DNA of 64,000 bases from CAUZIZ01 sp965222655 (GCA_965222655.1 CBDCUP010000010.1:419277-483276), one strand, 5' to 3'. Counted from the stretch's first letter, positions 8,981 to 17,658 are shown. Made by a program: numbers and translations. The notes: generated by a model not told the origin, from the sequence alone.

Positions 8981-9283
8981 TCAAGCCTGCTCGTCGACAA
9001 TACCGCCCTTGATCATCGACTCGGCGACTACATCAGCCTTGATATCGTAGGTCCCTGCTTTCAGCTTTTCCGAGATTGCGTGAACACGCTCGGAACGCAC
9101 CTCAGGGGCCTCGCGTACCTTCTGCTGATAAGTCTCGAGTTGCCGGCTCGAGGCAGAAAACTCCAGTCGGTCTCCGACCTGATTCAGCTCCTGAACTTTC
9201 TTGGATTGTTCCTGAGCCGAGTTCTCGGTCTGGCCGACGTGCAGCTTAGAATCAATAAATGGATTGCTTCCGTCGATCTTCAT
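8981..9283 (-). CDS. flgM: Anti-sigma28 factor FlgM
   Basis: A 100-residue protein that holds FliA until it is exported through the finished hook-basal body. The N-terminus (MKIDGSNPF) is unstructured, and the C-terminal half (RSERVHAISEKLKAGTYDIKADVVAESMI) carries the sigma-binding helices typical of FlgM. A sigma28 promoter lies 33-60 bases upstream, so FlgM is made under the control of the factor it inhibits. It is the first gene of an operon ending at csrA. Confidence 0.93.
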   Translation of the reverse strand: MKIDGSNPFIDSKLHVGQTENSAQEQSKKVQELNQVGDRLEFSASSRQLETYQQKVREAPEVRSERVHAISEKLKAGTYDIKADVVAESMIKGGIVDEQA

Positions 9284-9315
9284 AAGCCCTTACCTTCCAC
9301 CTTTCATAACCAGAC

Positions 9316-9342
9316 TTATCGGACCTCACCCAAAGAACTTTA
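9316..9342 (-). promoter_or_regulatory. Sigma28 (FliA) promoter for the flgM operon
   Basis: On the minus strand TAAA (9339-9342), a 15-base spacer and TCCGATAA (9316-9323) match the FliA consensus TAAA-N15-GCCGATAA at all but one base. It lies between the flgJ stop and flgM and points at flgM. Confidence 0.9.
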
Positions 9343-9362
9343 CCCCGAATTTGTGATCAGGG

Positions 9363-10079
9363 TCACATTTTCACAAATTGTTCTATTTTTTGCGGTTGAC
9401 TTGTCAAAGGATGCACCAGCTGGCCTCCTTTTTCCATTTCTATATGCAAGTGGGGCCCGGTCGCTCTTCCTGTCTGGCCCACCCGACCCAAAACCTGGTT
9501 GGAAGCCACCTCCTCGCCGGTTTGGACCAGTGCCTCCTTAAGGTGAGCGTAGCGGACGCGCGTGCCTTCGGGGTCTTCAACGATGACCGTATTCCCATAC
9601 CCTTGCCGCCACCCCGAGAAAACAACCTTCCCACTTCCCAGAGACGGTACCGGGGTTCCTTCGGGCGCAGCCAGATCTACCCCCTTGTGATATCGCTGTT
9701 CCCCATTTATTGGATCGCGACGCCAACCCATATCGGAGACCGGACGGTAGGGACTCTCAGTCGCTGCTGGGGTTTCCACTGGGCTCCCGTTTTTCCGACC
9801 GATCTGAGATTCAAGCAAGTCCGCAATTCCCAGACTCTGCTTGCTCGCCAGGGAGCGAGCCAGCTGATGATCCATCATCTCCATGTAGGTCTCATGTCCG
9901 GATTCCTTGGGAAACAGGCCTCCGCTTTCCACACTTTGCCGCATGGTCTTCAACATATAGGCCAGCAGAAGAGCCTCGAATTCCTGGGCGACCTCTGGAA
10001 TAGTACGCCCATTTCGAATACTCGCCAAAGAATCGCCCATCAGGGGCTGGACAAAAGCGCTGCTAATCGATTCCGTCAT
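9363..10079 (-). CDS. flgJ: FlgJ-type rod-binding domain fused to an M23 peptidase
   Basis: A 238-residue protein. Residues about 25-95 match the rod-binding (FlgJ N-terminal) domain: PEVAQEFEALLLAYMLKTMRQS and the GHETYMEMMDHQLARSLA motif. Residues about 115-230 form a LytM/M23 zinc metallopeptidase: HKGVDL (HxxxD) and HLHIE (HxH). In enterobacteria FlgJ carries a glucosaminidase instead, so here the peptidoglycan hole for the rod is probably opened by cutting peptide cross-links. No signal peptide is visible, consistent with export by the flagellar apparatus. It starts 2 bases after flgI ends. Confidence 0.92.
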   Translation of the reverse strand: MTESISSAFVQPLMGDSLASIRNGRTIPEVAQEFEALLLAYMLKTMRQSVESGGLFPKESGHETYMEMMDHQLARSLASKQSLGIADLLESQIGRKNGSPVETPAATESPYRPVSDMGWRRDPINGEQRYHKGVDLAAPEGTPVPSLGSGKVVFSGWRQGYGNTVIVEDPEGTRVRYAHLKEALVQTGEEVASNQVLGRVGQTGRATGPHLHIEMEKGGQLVHPLTSQPQKIEQFVKM

Positions 10080-10081
10080 GT

Positions 10082-11185
10082 TCAGATAATCTCCAATGTC
10101 GCCTGCACGGCACCCGCGGCCTTGACCGCCTGTATGATCGCAAAGATGTCTCGAGGGGTCGCTCCTATCGCATTGAGTGCCCGCACCACTTCATCGATGG
10201 TGGCACCATCCTCTATTATCATCTGCTTGGCTGGCTCCTCGGTCACCTCGACTGTCTGATTGGGTACGACGGCGGTCTCTCCGCCCGAGAATGGGGACGG
10301 TTGAGAAATCGCGAACTGGGTGCCGATCTGGACGGCCAATGCCCCATGCACGATGGCCACAGCCGAGATTCGGACCTCCTTGCCAAAAATGATCGTGCCC
10401 GTCTTTTCGTTCAGAACGATCTTGGCAATGCGGTCCACCTCCAGAGTCTGGTTTTCGATCGTAGCGATAAAGGGGACGATGTCGGACCGGTATTTTTCCG
10501 GCACTTTGACTTCGACGGCTTTGCTGTCGAGCGGTCGAGCGATACCAGTGACCACCTCCCGGTTGATTACATCAGCCAATCGGCTGGCCGTCGTAAAATC
10601 ACCTTCGTTGAGAACCAGATTGAGCACGGCTCTACCCTGCAGCGAGAAATCGACCTCCTGTTCCACGGTCCCCCCTCCCGGCACTCGACCCACGGTGGGC
10701 TGATTTTTCTGCACAGAGGAGGTTGCCGTCTTAGCGGAGAAACCACCGATCGAAACAGCTCCCTGGGCGAGCACATAGGGCCGTCCGTCGCGTGCCGCCA
10801 ATTCTGTCATGAGGAGCATTCCCCCCTGCAGGCTGTCGGCGTCACCGATGGAAGACGCAGTGACATCGATTCGGCTACCGGTACGAGCGAAAGCAGGGAG
10901 AGAGGCTGTCACCATGACGGCGGCTGTGTTGGTGACCTGGATCGAACGCGCAGGGACGGTGATTCCCTGCCGATTCAGGAGATTGGTGAGCGTCTGAGTT
11001 GTAAAAAAGGTCTGCCGGCTGTCACCGGTTCCATCCAGACCGACAACCAGACCATAGCCTATCAGCATGTTCTCACGAACACCTTGAAACCGGGCCACGT
11101 CCTTGATTCTGGAGGACTCTCCCCAGAGACTAGCGGTCAGGAGCAATGCGCCGACAACCATGGAAAGGCAGAGGGGCTTTCTCAT
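10082..11185 (-). CDS. flgI: Flagellar P-ring protein FlgI
   Basis: A 367-residue periplasmic protein with a Sec signal peptide (MRKPLCLSMVVGALLLTASL, cleaved near residue 23). It contains RIKDVARFQGVRENMLIGYGLVVGL in mature N-terminal position, TLTNLLNRQGI and the C-terminal ATIDEVVRALNAIGATPRDI, all standard for FlgI. It forms the ring in the peptidoglycan layer. The 86 bases between flgI and flgH hold no gene. Confidence 0.97.
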   Translation of the reverse strand: MRKPLCLSMVVGALLLTASLWGESSRIKDVARFQGVRENMLIGYGLVVGLDGTGDSRQTFFTTQTLTNLLNRQGITVPARSIQVTNTAAVMVTASLPAFARTGSRIDVTASSIGDADSLQGGMLLMTELAARDGRPYVLAQGAVSIGGFSAKTATSSVQKNQPTVGRVPGGGTVEQEVDFSLQGRAVLNLVLNEGDFTTASRLADVINREVVTGIARPLDSKAVEVKVPEKYRSDIVPFIATIENQTLEVDRIAKIVLNEKTGTIIFGKEVRISAVAIVHGALAVQIGTQFAISQPSPFSGGETAVVPNQTVEVTEEPAKQMIIEDGATIDEVVRALNAIGATPRDIFAIIQAVKAAGAVQATLEII

Positions 11186-11271
11186 TGACTACTTCCAGCA
11201 GAGGCCGCAGAGCCGCTCTTGACGGGAGGCGACGTTGGGACGTTCATGGTTTGGCAGTGTTCCACGTCAAT

Positions 11272-11952
11272 CTAGAAAGGCCAGACTCCGGACAGCACAC
11301 GAAAAAGCACTCCAGGTTTCTGAGCTTCCGACACGGTACCCCTTCCCAGAACCCGGATCTCCAGTTCAGCCAGCTCCGTCGACAAGATCGCGTTGTTTGG
11401 GGAAATGTCTTGAGGACGGGCGATACCCCTGACAACTACCATCTGTCTTTCGTCGTTGATCTCAATCTCACGGTTGCCTTCGAGCAGAAGCGAGGCGTTG
11501 GGAAACACTTCAACTACTCGAGCGGCGATGCTGGTGCGCAAGACACTTCTTCTTGTGGTCGAGGCGTCCCCGCTGAAGTCGCGCGTCCGAGATCCACCAG
11601 CGAGGTTCGGCAGCTCGGAAACCAACTTCTCAAGCCCGTAGAGATTAGGAAACTTAGAGTCGATGTTCTCAGCTCTGGAGCTTTCTGTCGTGGCCTCGGC
11701 CAGTGCACTCGTCTCTTCGAACACTTGGATCGTCACGATATCGGCTAGACGACTCGCCCTGAGATCTCGAAATCCTCCGGCCAGAGAAGAAGTTTCCGAA
11801 TACAGGGATCCTTGTGCCTGCCGGTTATCGCTAGGCAAAGATCTCGCCTGACGGACATACTCCGAGAGTGTATCTCCGGATCCGGACTTCTTGGCTGATC
11901 CCCCACATCCGGCCACAGTCAGTAGAAACATAAGAAGCAAAAGGACGTTCAT
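11272..11952 (-). CDS. flgH: Flagellar L-ring lipoprotein FlgH
   Basis: A 226-residue outer-membrane ring protein. It starts with a lipoprotein signal ending in the lipobox LTVAGC (Cys at residue 16) and contains SLYSE, DIVTIQVFE, and VVRGIARPQDISPNNAILSTELAELEIRV, typical of FlgH. Its presence shows a true outer membrane. The start overlaps the end of flgA by 4 bases. Confidence 0.96.
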   Translation of the reverse strand: MNVLLLLMFLLTVAGCGGSAKKSGSGDTLSEYVRQARSLPSDNRQAQGSLYSETSSLAGGFRDLRASRLADIVTIQVFEETSALAEATTESSRAENIDSKFPNLYGLEKLVSELPNLAGGSRTRDFSGDASTTRRSVLRTSIAARVVEVFPNASLLLEGNREIEINDERQMVVVRGIARPQDISPNNAILSTELAELEIRVLGRGTVSEAQKPGVLFRVLSGVWPF

Positions 11953-12923
11953 CCGATTTCCTCCGGAAGCAGAACCCGTACGCGTTTGTTCCCAATCACC
12001 TGGACCCTCAGAAGCTGTTGACTATCCAGGTTCTCAACCTGGATCGTGTCTCCGAGAGTCCCTCCATCCCGCGCCTTGCCCTGTGTGCTGACGCGAAAGC
12101 CTCGCCCCTGGGCAATGATGGTCACCAGATCGTTTCTCGCTACCAGTTGCGGAACTTTGAGGTGCCTTGTGCCCAGCACCTGCCCCTCAGGAAGGTCGCG
12201 CTTGGCAACCAGGTTCACGACCTGGTCAGTACGAGTGTAGAACGACCCTAAGCGATTGAAGCTTCGTTCCTCCAGATGAAGATCTGAAGCCTGGAGTCTA
12301 TGGCCGAACGCGACAGGACGAGCGAGCACTAGAACACGGGCCTGGGCCGAGGCATAGATCCTCGCCCACTGACTCTTGATGAGTGTCCCGTCGACGATGA
12401 AATCCAGTTTCAGAGTGAGACCATCCAAGCGGTTTACGGGGTTGGGCAGACGCACCCGGACCTGTAAATCTCCTCGTGGAAGGACCACGTCCTGAGGCAC
12501 ATCGATTCTCATGAGGTCGAAGGTCACGTCCGACCGATGGTCTTCAAACGCTTCCCGCACCGCTCCCTCGATTACCGACCGACCCACTACCTGGCTTTGA
12601 CGAGTGATGAGAATCCGTTCCGGCATTTGCAGACGGATGTCTCGCAGATCGACGGCCCCTTTCTTTAGCTGGTGTACCAGATAGGTCTTTTCCAGCCAGC
12701 GGTAGTGACCAGGATAGGGAGAGTAGCCGAGGGGAAACCCGCTGAGCTGATCGGACGGCGGCTCTATCCGGGCGATGTCGCCCAGGGAAATGCTCTCGGT
12801 GCTGACCTCGACTCGCTCTGGAATACGTACTGTCTGGCCCATGCCCAGGGATAGCAGACTGCCCAGGACCCAGAGCGAGGGCAAGGTGCGCAAAAATGAC
12901 GAAAACGTCAGAATTCGGGTCAT
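11949..12923 (-). CDS. flgA: P-ring assembly chaperone FlgA
   Basis: A 324-residue periplasmic protein with a signal peptide (FLRTLPSLWVLGSLLSLGMG) and, near residue 205, a SAF-type domain (VLVLARPVAFGHRLQASDLHL) followed by the FlgA C-terminal fold (NDLVTIIAQGRGFRVST, GDTIQVEN). The open frame extends to 12968 inside flgG, but ATG 12923 is preferred because it begins the signal peptide and lies 7 bases after the flgG stop. Confidence 0.93.
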   Translation of the reverse strand: MTRILTFSSFLRTLPSLWVLGSLLSLGMGQTVRIPERVEVSTESISLGDIARIEPPSDQLSGFPLGYSPYPGHYRWLEKTYLVHQLKKGAVDLRDIRLQMPERILITRQSQVVGRSVIEGAVREAFEDHRSDVTFDLMRIDVPQDVVLPRGDLQVRVRLPNPVNRLDGLTLKLDFIVDGTLIKSQWARIYASAQARVLVLARPVAFGHRLQASDLHLEERSFNRLGSFYTRTDQVVNLVAKRDLPEGQVLGTRHLKVPQLVARNDLVTIIAQGRGFRVSTQGKARDGGTLGDTIQVENLDSQQLLRVQVIGNKRVRVLLPEEIG

Positions 12924-12930
12924 CGTAATA

Positions 12931-13719
12931 CTATCTCGTGAGGTTGTTGACCTGCTCGTACATCTCATCTGCCGAGCGGACTACTCTCGAACTCGTTTCG
13001 TAAGCGCGCTGGCTCACGATGAGATTGATCATCTCCTCAACGATGTTCACATTGGACTGTTCAAGAAACCCCTGATTCAATCTTCCCAGGCCGTTTTCGC
13101 TGGGTGCTCCGGTGACGGGATCTCCGCTGGCGGTGGTGGGAAGAAAGAGATTCTTGCCAATGCTGTCCAACCCGGCAGGATTCGCAAAGCTCGCGATCTC
13201 GATCCGGCCCACCTGCTGGGCATTGTTCTGGCCCGGCAGACTGACGGATATGGTTCCGTCTTCAGCGATCGCAATCTTGGAGCCTTCCTGAGGAATGGAG
13301 ATCTGGGGTTCGAGAGGGTCGCCGGAGGCAGTCACCAGATTGCCTTCGCGATTCAGATGAAAAGCGCCTGCTCGACTGAAAGCAATCTGTCCATCTGGCA
13401 TCCTGACCTGGAAGAAACCCCGACCTGCGATCACGACGTCCAGTTGGTTACCTGTTGCCACAAAATCACCCTGAGTGAAGATGATTTCGTTGGAAACCGC
13501 TTGGGTACCCAGGCCGATTTGCAGACCCGTGGGAATTTCCGTTGAGGAAGAGGCATTGCTCCCAGGAGCGATCAGGTTCTGATAAAGCAAATCCTGGAAC
13601 TGGGTGCGCCTCTGCTTGAAGCCGGTCGTGTTCACATTGGCAATATTGTGGGCAATATTGTCGATATTGATCTGCAATGCTTCCATCCCGGTGGCAGCGG
13701 TATAAAGTGCCCTTAGCAT
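12931..13719 (-). CDS. flgG: Distal rod protein FlgG
   Basis: A 262-residue axial protein. N-terminal MLRALYTAATGMEALQ with NIANVNTTGFKQRRTQFQDL and C-terminal SNVNIVEEMINLIVSQRAYE are the FlgG signatures; the GSxxxxT-rich stretch NASSSTEIPTGLQIGLG matches the FlgG-specific region. A purine-rich leader (TTGGAGGATT) precedes ATG 13719. Confidence 0.97.
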   Translation of the reverse strand: MLRALYTAATGMEALQINIDNIAHNIANVNTTGFKQRRTQFQDLLYQNLIAPGSNASSSTEIPTGLQIGLGTQAVSNEIIFTQGDFVATGNQLDVVIAGRGFFQVRMPDGQIAFSRAGAFHLNREGNLVTASGDPLEPQISIPQEGSKIAIAEDGTISVSLPGQNNAQQVGRIEIASFANPAGLDSIGKNLFLPTTASGDPVTGAPSENGLGRLNQGFLEQSNVNIVEEMINLIVSQRAYETSSRVVRSADEMYEQVNNLTR

Positions 13720-13742
13720 TAGAATCCTCCAATTAAGACCAG

Positions 13743-14492
13743 TTATAAGCGACCTACGTCATCCAAGACCCTGCGGTCCACAACGTCAGTGAGAGATCGA
13801 GTCACTCGATTCAACATTTCGAAGCTGCGCATGATCGAGATCATATCGGCCAAGCCTGCAATCGGGTTCACGTTGGACTGCTCCAGGAATCCCTGCATTA
13901 CCCTGATCTCACTGGGAGTCGACTTGACAGCCCCGCTACCAGCCACGAACAAACTTCCACCGATGCTGGCCAGATGGCGGGTGTCCTTGAAGGCAGAGAT
14001 CCTCAGCTTTCCTACCTGAGCCCCATCCACACTGACTTCTCCGGCGCTTGAGATCTCAATGGCTCCCTGGGGAAGCACGAGTCTGGCTTTCTCCCCGGGT
14101 CTGGTCCCCACCTTCAACAAGGGATAGCCGTCTCCGGATACGAGTTCGTTACGCGGGTTGATGCGAAAGCTGCCGTTCCGGGAATAGCCGAGGCCATTGG
14201 GAGTATCTACCGTGAAGAATCCGTTCCCTGACAGGGCCACGTGCAGCGGGTTATCCGTCTTGAGTAGTTCTCCGGGACTCATGTCGACAGCAGTTGTAAT
14301 CGTCACCAGCGGGCCGTTTGTGGCTCTCTCGAGTTCGGTAGTTCCTTCAGGCAGATTACTGACATTGGTAAACGCAATCAGTTGCTTCTTGAACCCGGGT
14401 GACTGCAGGTTGGACGAGTTGTTGGACGCGACATCCAACGCCCTGGCTCTGCTGTTTAGTCCTGTAAAGGCCATGAACAAGCTATTGCTCAT
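13743..14492 (-). CDS. flgF: Proximal rod protein FlgF
   Basis: A 249-residue rod protein: MSNSLFMAFTGLNSRARALD, SNNSSNLQSPGFKK and C-terminal QSNVNPIAGLADMISIMRSF. ATG 14492 has a close GGAG leader; the upstream in-frame extension to 14513 is not needed. It is the first gene after two sigma54 promoter matches and begins the rod/ring operon. Confidence 0.94.
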   Translation of the reverse strand: MSNSLFMAFTGLNSRARALDVASNNSSNLQSPGFKKQLIAFTNVSNLPEGTTELERATNGPLVTITTAVDMSPGELLKTDNPLHVALSGNGFFTVDTPNGLGYSRNGSFRINPRNELVSGDGYPLLKVGTRPGEKARLVLPQGAIEISSAGEVSVDGAQVGKLRISAFKDTRHLASIGGSLFVAGSGAVKSTPSEIRVMQGFLEQSNVNPIAGLADMISIMRSFEMLNRVTRSLTDVVDRRVLDDVGRL

Positions 14493-14527
14493 AATTCTCC
14501 TTCGTGAAGGCACGACTCAGATAGACA

Positions 14528-14544
14528 AGCAAATCTGGTGCCAA
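14528..14544 (-). promoter_or_regulatory. Sigma54 promoter upstream of flgF (proximal)
   Basis: Minus-strand TTGGCACCAGATTTGCT matches the consensus TTGGCAC-N5-TTGCW completely, with the -24 GG and -12 GC correctly spaced. Transcription would start about 25 bases before the flgF ATG. Confidence 0.85.
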
Positions 14545-14603
14545 CCGCTGCCAAGTGAGTTTTTCCGGGCCGAATTTTTCAGACCCGGTCGCAGCCGAGT
14601 GCC

Positions 14604-14619
14604 GCAAGAGAGGTGCCAA
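14604..14619 (-). promoter_or_regulatory. Sigma54 promoter upstream of flgF (distal)
   Basis: Minus-strand TTGGCACCTCTCTTGC matches the sigma54 consensus over the invariant bases. It lies 76 bases upstream of the proximal site; both point to flgF. One may be the main promoter and the other a regulatory or decoy site. Confidence 0.7.
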
Positions 14620-14690
14620 CAAGCACTGCCACTGAGAGTAACGCAGGAGACGCCGGTGTTTGTCTCTTTGTGTGAGCATGATATTTGGGT

Positions 14691-15563
14691 CTAGGCTTCG
14701 ACGATAGCAGTGGGCACTTCTTGCCCAATCGTCCCGGCAAACTTCTCCTGCGAGCGTTCGATAAACAGATCAAACCAGTGACTGCGCCGAACGTATCTGC
14801 ACCAAAGACTCTGCCCCAGAGATTCGATTCGCAGCTCTCGGGCACCGAATTCTCTCAAACGGGAAACCACCTCGCCCAGAATCTCTCGGGGACGAGCGGT
14901 CTCGAAATGCAAGATCTTGCTTGATGAATCCTTGTGGGCTTTAAGAAACTTCTGCAACCCCTTCTCGATGTTGTCATCGCTTGCCAGAAAGGCGTGCACG
15001 GAACAATCGAGCATCTTCCGCAGCATATGAACCACAGATACTGGATTGTTTGCGGCCGTGACGACTACCAGAGAGCCAGCAGTCTTGTTGTACTCGAGAG
15101 GAAGCATCCGGAGCTCGAGATAGAGTCTCTTGGGAACTCGATCGAGAAGATTTCCGCTCAAGTCCGGTTTGATTTCGTCTATCCAGGGAAAGCCTAGTTG
15201 TTGGCTCAGAGTTGCCGTCAGCTCTCGTGAACTGACGAAATTAAGACGAGTCAGCCACTCTCCGGTGCTGCCACCTTGTTGAGCCTGCTTTCCAAGCGCG
15301 GCCTCCAACTGATCTTTGGTGATGACCCCCTTCTCCACCAAAATGTACCCGAGTCGGGACTTTCTGATATCCAGAGGCTCCTGCTCAGAACCTTCCCAGA
15401 ACCGCTGGATGGCCGGCAGGATCGCTCCTTCAAGGCACTCTATAGAGCAATACCATTGGCGCTCCCAGTGAACGCCCTGACGCACGACCGGTTGGAGCCA
15501 TTGACGCAAGAGGCTCTCCCTCTGGTCGCACAATAGGTTACTGCAGGGTACGGCCTTCATCAT
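14691..15563 (-). CDS. MshEN/GspE N-terminal-domain protein with a four-cysteine N-terminus
   Basis: About 290 residues. The N-terminus has two cysteine pairs (CSNLLC and WYCSIEC) that could bind a metal. Residues about 75-180 match the MshEN/T2SSE N-terminal fold, known in some proteins to bind c-di-GMP (RLGYILVEKGVITKDQLEAAL, then LGFPWIDEIK). The C-terminal part has no Walker motifs, so it is not a GspE ATPase. It is the last gene of the flhA-fliM operon. The start is either ATG 15563 or 15560, overlapping the gene upstream by about 25 bases; the frame is open further. A role in regulation of the switch or assembly by c-di-GMP is plausible but unproven. Confidence 0.7.
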   Translation of the reverse strand: MMKAVPCSNLLCDQRESLLRQWLQPVVRQGVHWERQWYCSIECLEGAILPAIQRFWEGSEQEPLDIRKSRLGYILVEKGVITKDQLEAALGKQAQQGGSTGEWLTRLNFVSSRELTATLSQQLGFPWIDEIKPDLSGNLLDRVPKRLYLELRMLPLEYNKTAGSLVVVTAANNPVSVVHMLRKMLDCSVHAFLASDDNIEKGLQKFLKAHKDSSSKILHFETARPREILGEVVSRLREFGARELRIESLGQSLWCRYVRRSHWFDLFIERSQEKFAGTIGQEVPTAIVEA

Positions 15564-16032
15564 TAATTCCCTGTTCTGCGAAATGTCTTTGTAGACCCAG
15601 GACCAATTCGGTTTCACCCCTTCGGAGACCCAACTTTTGCGAGATCTCCCCCGAGGTGAGTCCCCTTTCAGCCAGTGACAGGACGTGGTGTTTCTTGTCC
15701 AGTCCGGTGGGAAGAAAGTCTTCCGAAGTATTTGAGGGTGCTGCTTGTCCCAGACCGATTCTTCCGAGGGTGACCTGGAGGGCCTTGAGCTTCTCGGCGT
15801 GGGTCTTCTCGAGAGATCCCAACCTCGCTTCCAACTTGGACTCAGCCATCTCGCGAATCTCCTTCAGGTCAGTCAAGAGCCGACTGATCTCTGTCTGATC
15901 TCTTCTGATAGAAATGCAAACAAGAAGGAGTGCAAAGAAGAATGCGAGCAGCAGATAGGGAATAGCGATTGAGGTTGCTTCAATCGAGATGACGTCCGCC
16001 AGGGTTGCCCAGATCTGCGCCAGATATCTCAT
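15538..16032 (-). CDS. Membrane-anchored coiled-coil protein with DUF2802-like helix-turn-helix end
   Basis: A 164-residue protein. One membrane segment (residues about 20-42, IAIPYLLLAFFFALLLVCI) is followed by a charged coiled coil and a C-terminal region LSLAERGLTSGEISQKLGLRRGETELVLGLQ that looks like a helix-turn-helix of the DUF2802 type. Such genes are common next to fliN/fliM and fliL in flagellar operons; the function is unknown. The start overlaps the fliN-like gene by 4 bases. Confidence 0.75.
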   Translation of the reverse strand: MRYLAQIWATLADVISIEATSIAIPYLLLAFFFALLLVCISIRRDQTEISRLLTDLKEIREMAESKLEARLGSLEKTHAEKLKALQVTLGRIGLGQAAPSNTSEDFLPTGLDKKHHVLSLAERGLTSGEISQKLGLRRGETELVLGLQRHFAEQGINDEGRTLQ

Positions 16033-16652
16033 TGCGAATCTCCTAGCGAAGCGATTCGCGCAGCCGGGGTGTCGATCTCAGTGATTTGGATCCCGTAGTA
16101 TCCATCGATTGAGACGATCTTTCCCCGCGCGAACATCTTTTCATTGACCTTCAAGACCGCTGGCTCGTCTGGAGCCTGGTCCAGGGCCAGCACCGATCCA
16201 GAGGTCAACGTCAAGATGTCCTTCAACGGAAGGCAGGTCGATCCGAAGCTAACCGTGAGGGGCAGCTCGATGTCCAGAATACGCCGCACCACAGCTGGGT
16301 ATTCCTGGGTCGACTTCACTTTCTCTGGCGGCCTGGTCGGAGTGACATCTTCAGCCGGAACCTTCTCGGACGCTATGGTCGCGGCCGGCTCACTCTGAGC
16401 GACGTCTTCAGCCGGAACCTTCTCGGACGCTATTGTCGCGGCTGGCTCACTCCGAGCGACGTCTTCACCCGGAGCCTTCTCGGACGCTATGGTCGCGGCC
16501 GGCTCACTCTGAGCGACGTCTTCACCCGGAGCCTTCTCAGACGCTATTGTCGCGGCTGACGCACTCTGGGTGACATCTTCATCTGGAGCCTCTGCAGGAG
16601 GAGCCGTAGAGGCGGCTTCGTCCTGATCTTGGGGCATCTCTGGTTCGGTCAT
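16029..16652 (-). CDS. fliN: FliN-like SpoA-domain protein with tandem-repeat N-terminus
   Basis: A 207-residue protein. The C-terminal 85 residues form a SpoA (FliMN_C) domain: RRILDIELPLTVSFGST, LKDILTLTSGSVLAL and VNEKMFARGKIVSIDGYYGI, as in the switch-complex protein FliN, which builds the lower C-ring with FliM. The N-terminal 110 residues are Ala/Glu-rich and contain four 19-residue repeats. A second SpoA gene lies at 26731-27015; this one, next to fliM, is the better candidate for the C-ring FliN. Confidence 0.88.
   Translation of the reverse strand: MTEPEMPQDQDEAASTAPPAEAPDEDVTQSASAATIASEKAPGEDVAQSEPAATIASEKAPGEDVARSEPAATIASEKVPAEDVAQSEPAATIASEKVPAEDVTPTRPPEKVKSTQEYPAVVRRILDIELPLTVSFGSTCLPLKDILTLTSGSVLALDQAPDEPAVLKVNEKMFARGKIVSIDGYYGIQITEIDTPAARIASLGDSQ
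16353..16580 (-). repeat. Four tandem 57-bp repeats inside the fliN-like gene
   Basis: Residues 25-100 are four copies of a 19-residue unit (EDVAQSEPAATIASEKAPG and variants), so 228 bp of in-frame tandem repeat. Copies differ at only a few residues. The repeat number could change by slippage without a frameshift. Confidence 0.93.
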
Positions 16653-16662
16653 GAGTTCTCCT

Positions 16663-17658
16663 CTATACGATCTGAATCGCTTTTCGATGCTCGGAAATCA
16701 CGATCTTCGCCGCGAACTTGTTGGCGTTGTTCAGGGACACTTCCAGGGGCGCCTCCAAACGGTGCTCCAACCGGACGACGTCCCCAGCCTTCAGGTCCAG
16801 GATCTCTTTCACGCGCAACGGAGTCTGGCTGATTCGAGCCTCGATCCAGGTGGGTAGGTCAGGCACGACTTTATTCATTTTCAGGATCTGCTCCGCCAGG
16901 TCTGGCGGGGGTATCTTGTCTTCCTGGAGGCCCGGAGACAGAGACTCCAGAAAGGGCTCGGGGAATCCCCAGTAGACGTGACCTACGACCGAACCCACCG
17001 TCATCTTCATCCGAACGAAAAATATCGGCTGCGTCGCGCTATAGAACTGGAGGAGCCTGGGCCGTGTCTCGCGGGAGTCAATGCTCGTCTCAAGCTTGAC
17101 CAGGTAGCTCCATGCGGTCTCCAACTCGTTTCGCAGGAGGTCCACCACAGATTCAAAGACACTCTGCTCGAGGTCGGTCACTGTGTGCTCACTCTCAAGC
17201 GGGGTGGGCTGTCCCCCCATGAGAATCGAAATGATGGCGTGAACGATTTCACTTTCGATGCAGAGACCGACACGAAGCTCGCCAGGTTGAATTCGCAGGT
17301 ACCACATCGAGGATGGTTCCGGCAGCGAGTGGGTGAACTGCCGATAACTGAGCATGTTCACTCCGAGGAACTTCAAGCCCACAAAGGTGCGCAGGACCGT
17401 CGACAGCGCCGACGCCGTCTTGTGGGCGAAGGTGTCGCACCCTATACCCAAGATACCGACGACTTCCTGAGACAGGCTCCCGGTTTGCGCCAGGGGAAAC
17501 AGGTTCTGATCTTCGCCCACACTGAGTTCGGCCGACTCCTCATCATCTTCGACTTGATGGGGGGAGTGAACCTCTCCAACGGACTCAGATTCGCCCTCAC
17601 CAACCGCATCAAAGAGGGCGCTTACTTCTTCCTGGCTAAGGACCTTTTCCTCTACCAT
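16663..17658 (-). CDS. fliM: Flagellar motor switch protein FliM
   Basis: A 331-residue C-ring protein. N-terminal VLSQEEVSALFDAVGEGE is the region that binds CheY-P in relatives; the central domain contains TFVGLKFLGVNMLSYRQF and the C-terminus is a SpoA domain (LPTWIEARISQTPLRVKEIL, GDVVRLEHRLEAPLEV). It lies between fliA and the fliN-like gene with 10-25 base gaps. Confidence 0.95.
   Translation of the reverse strand: MVEEKVLSQEEVSALFDAVGEGESESVGEVHSPHQVEDDEESAELSVGEDQNLFPLAQTGSLSQEVVGILGIGCDTFAHKTASALSTVLRTFVGLKFLGVNMLSYRQFTHSLPEPSSMWYLRIQPGELRVGLCIESEIVHAIISILMGGQPTPLESEHTVTDLEQSVFESVVDLLRNELETAWSYLVKLETSIDSRETRPRLLQFYSATQPIFFVRMKMTVGSVVGHVYWGFPEPFLESLSPGLQEDKIPPPDLAEQILKMNKVVPDLPTWIEARISQTPLRVKEILDLKAGDVVRLEHRLEAPLEVSLNNANKFAAKIVISEHRKAIQIV

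Noticed and set aside
10301..11188. A 295-codon open frame antisense to flgI
   Set aside because: It mirrors the flgI codons, has no ribosome binding site and no family features.
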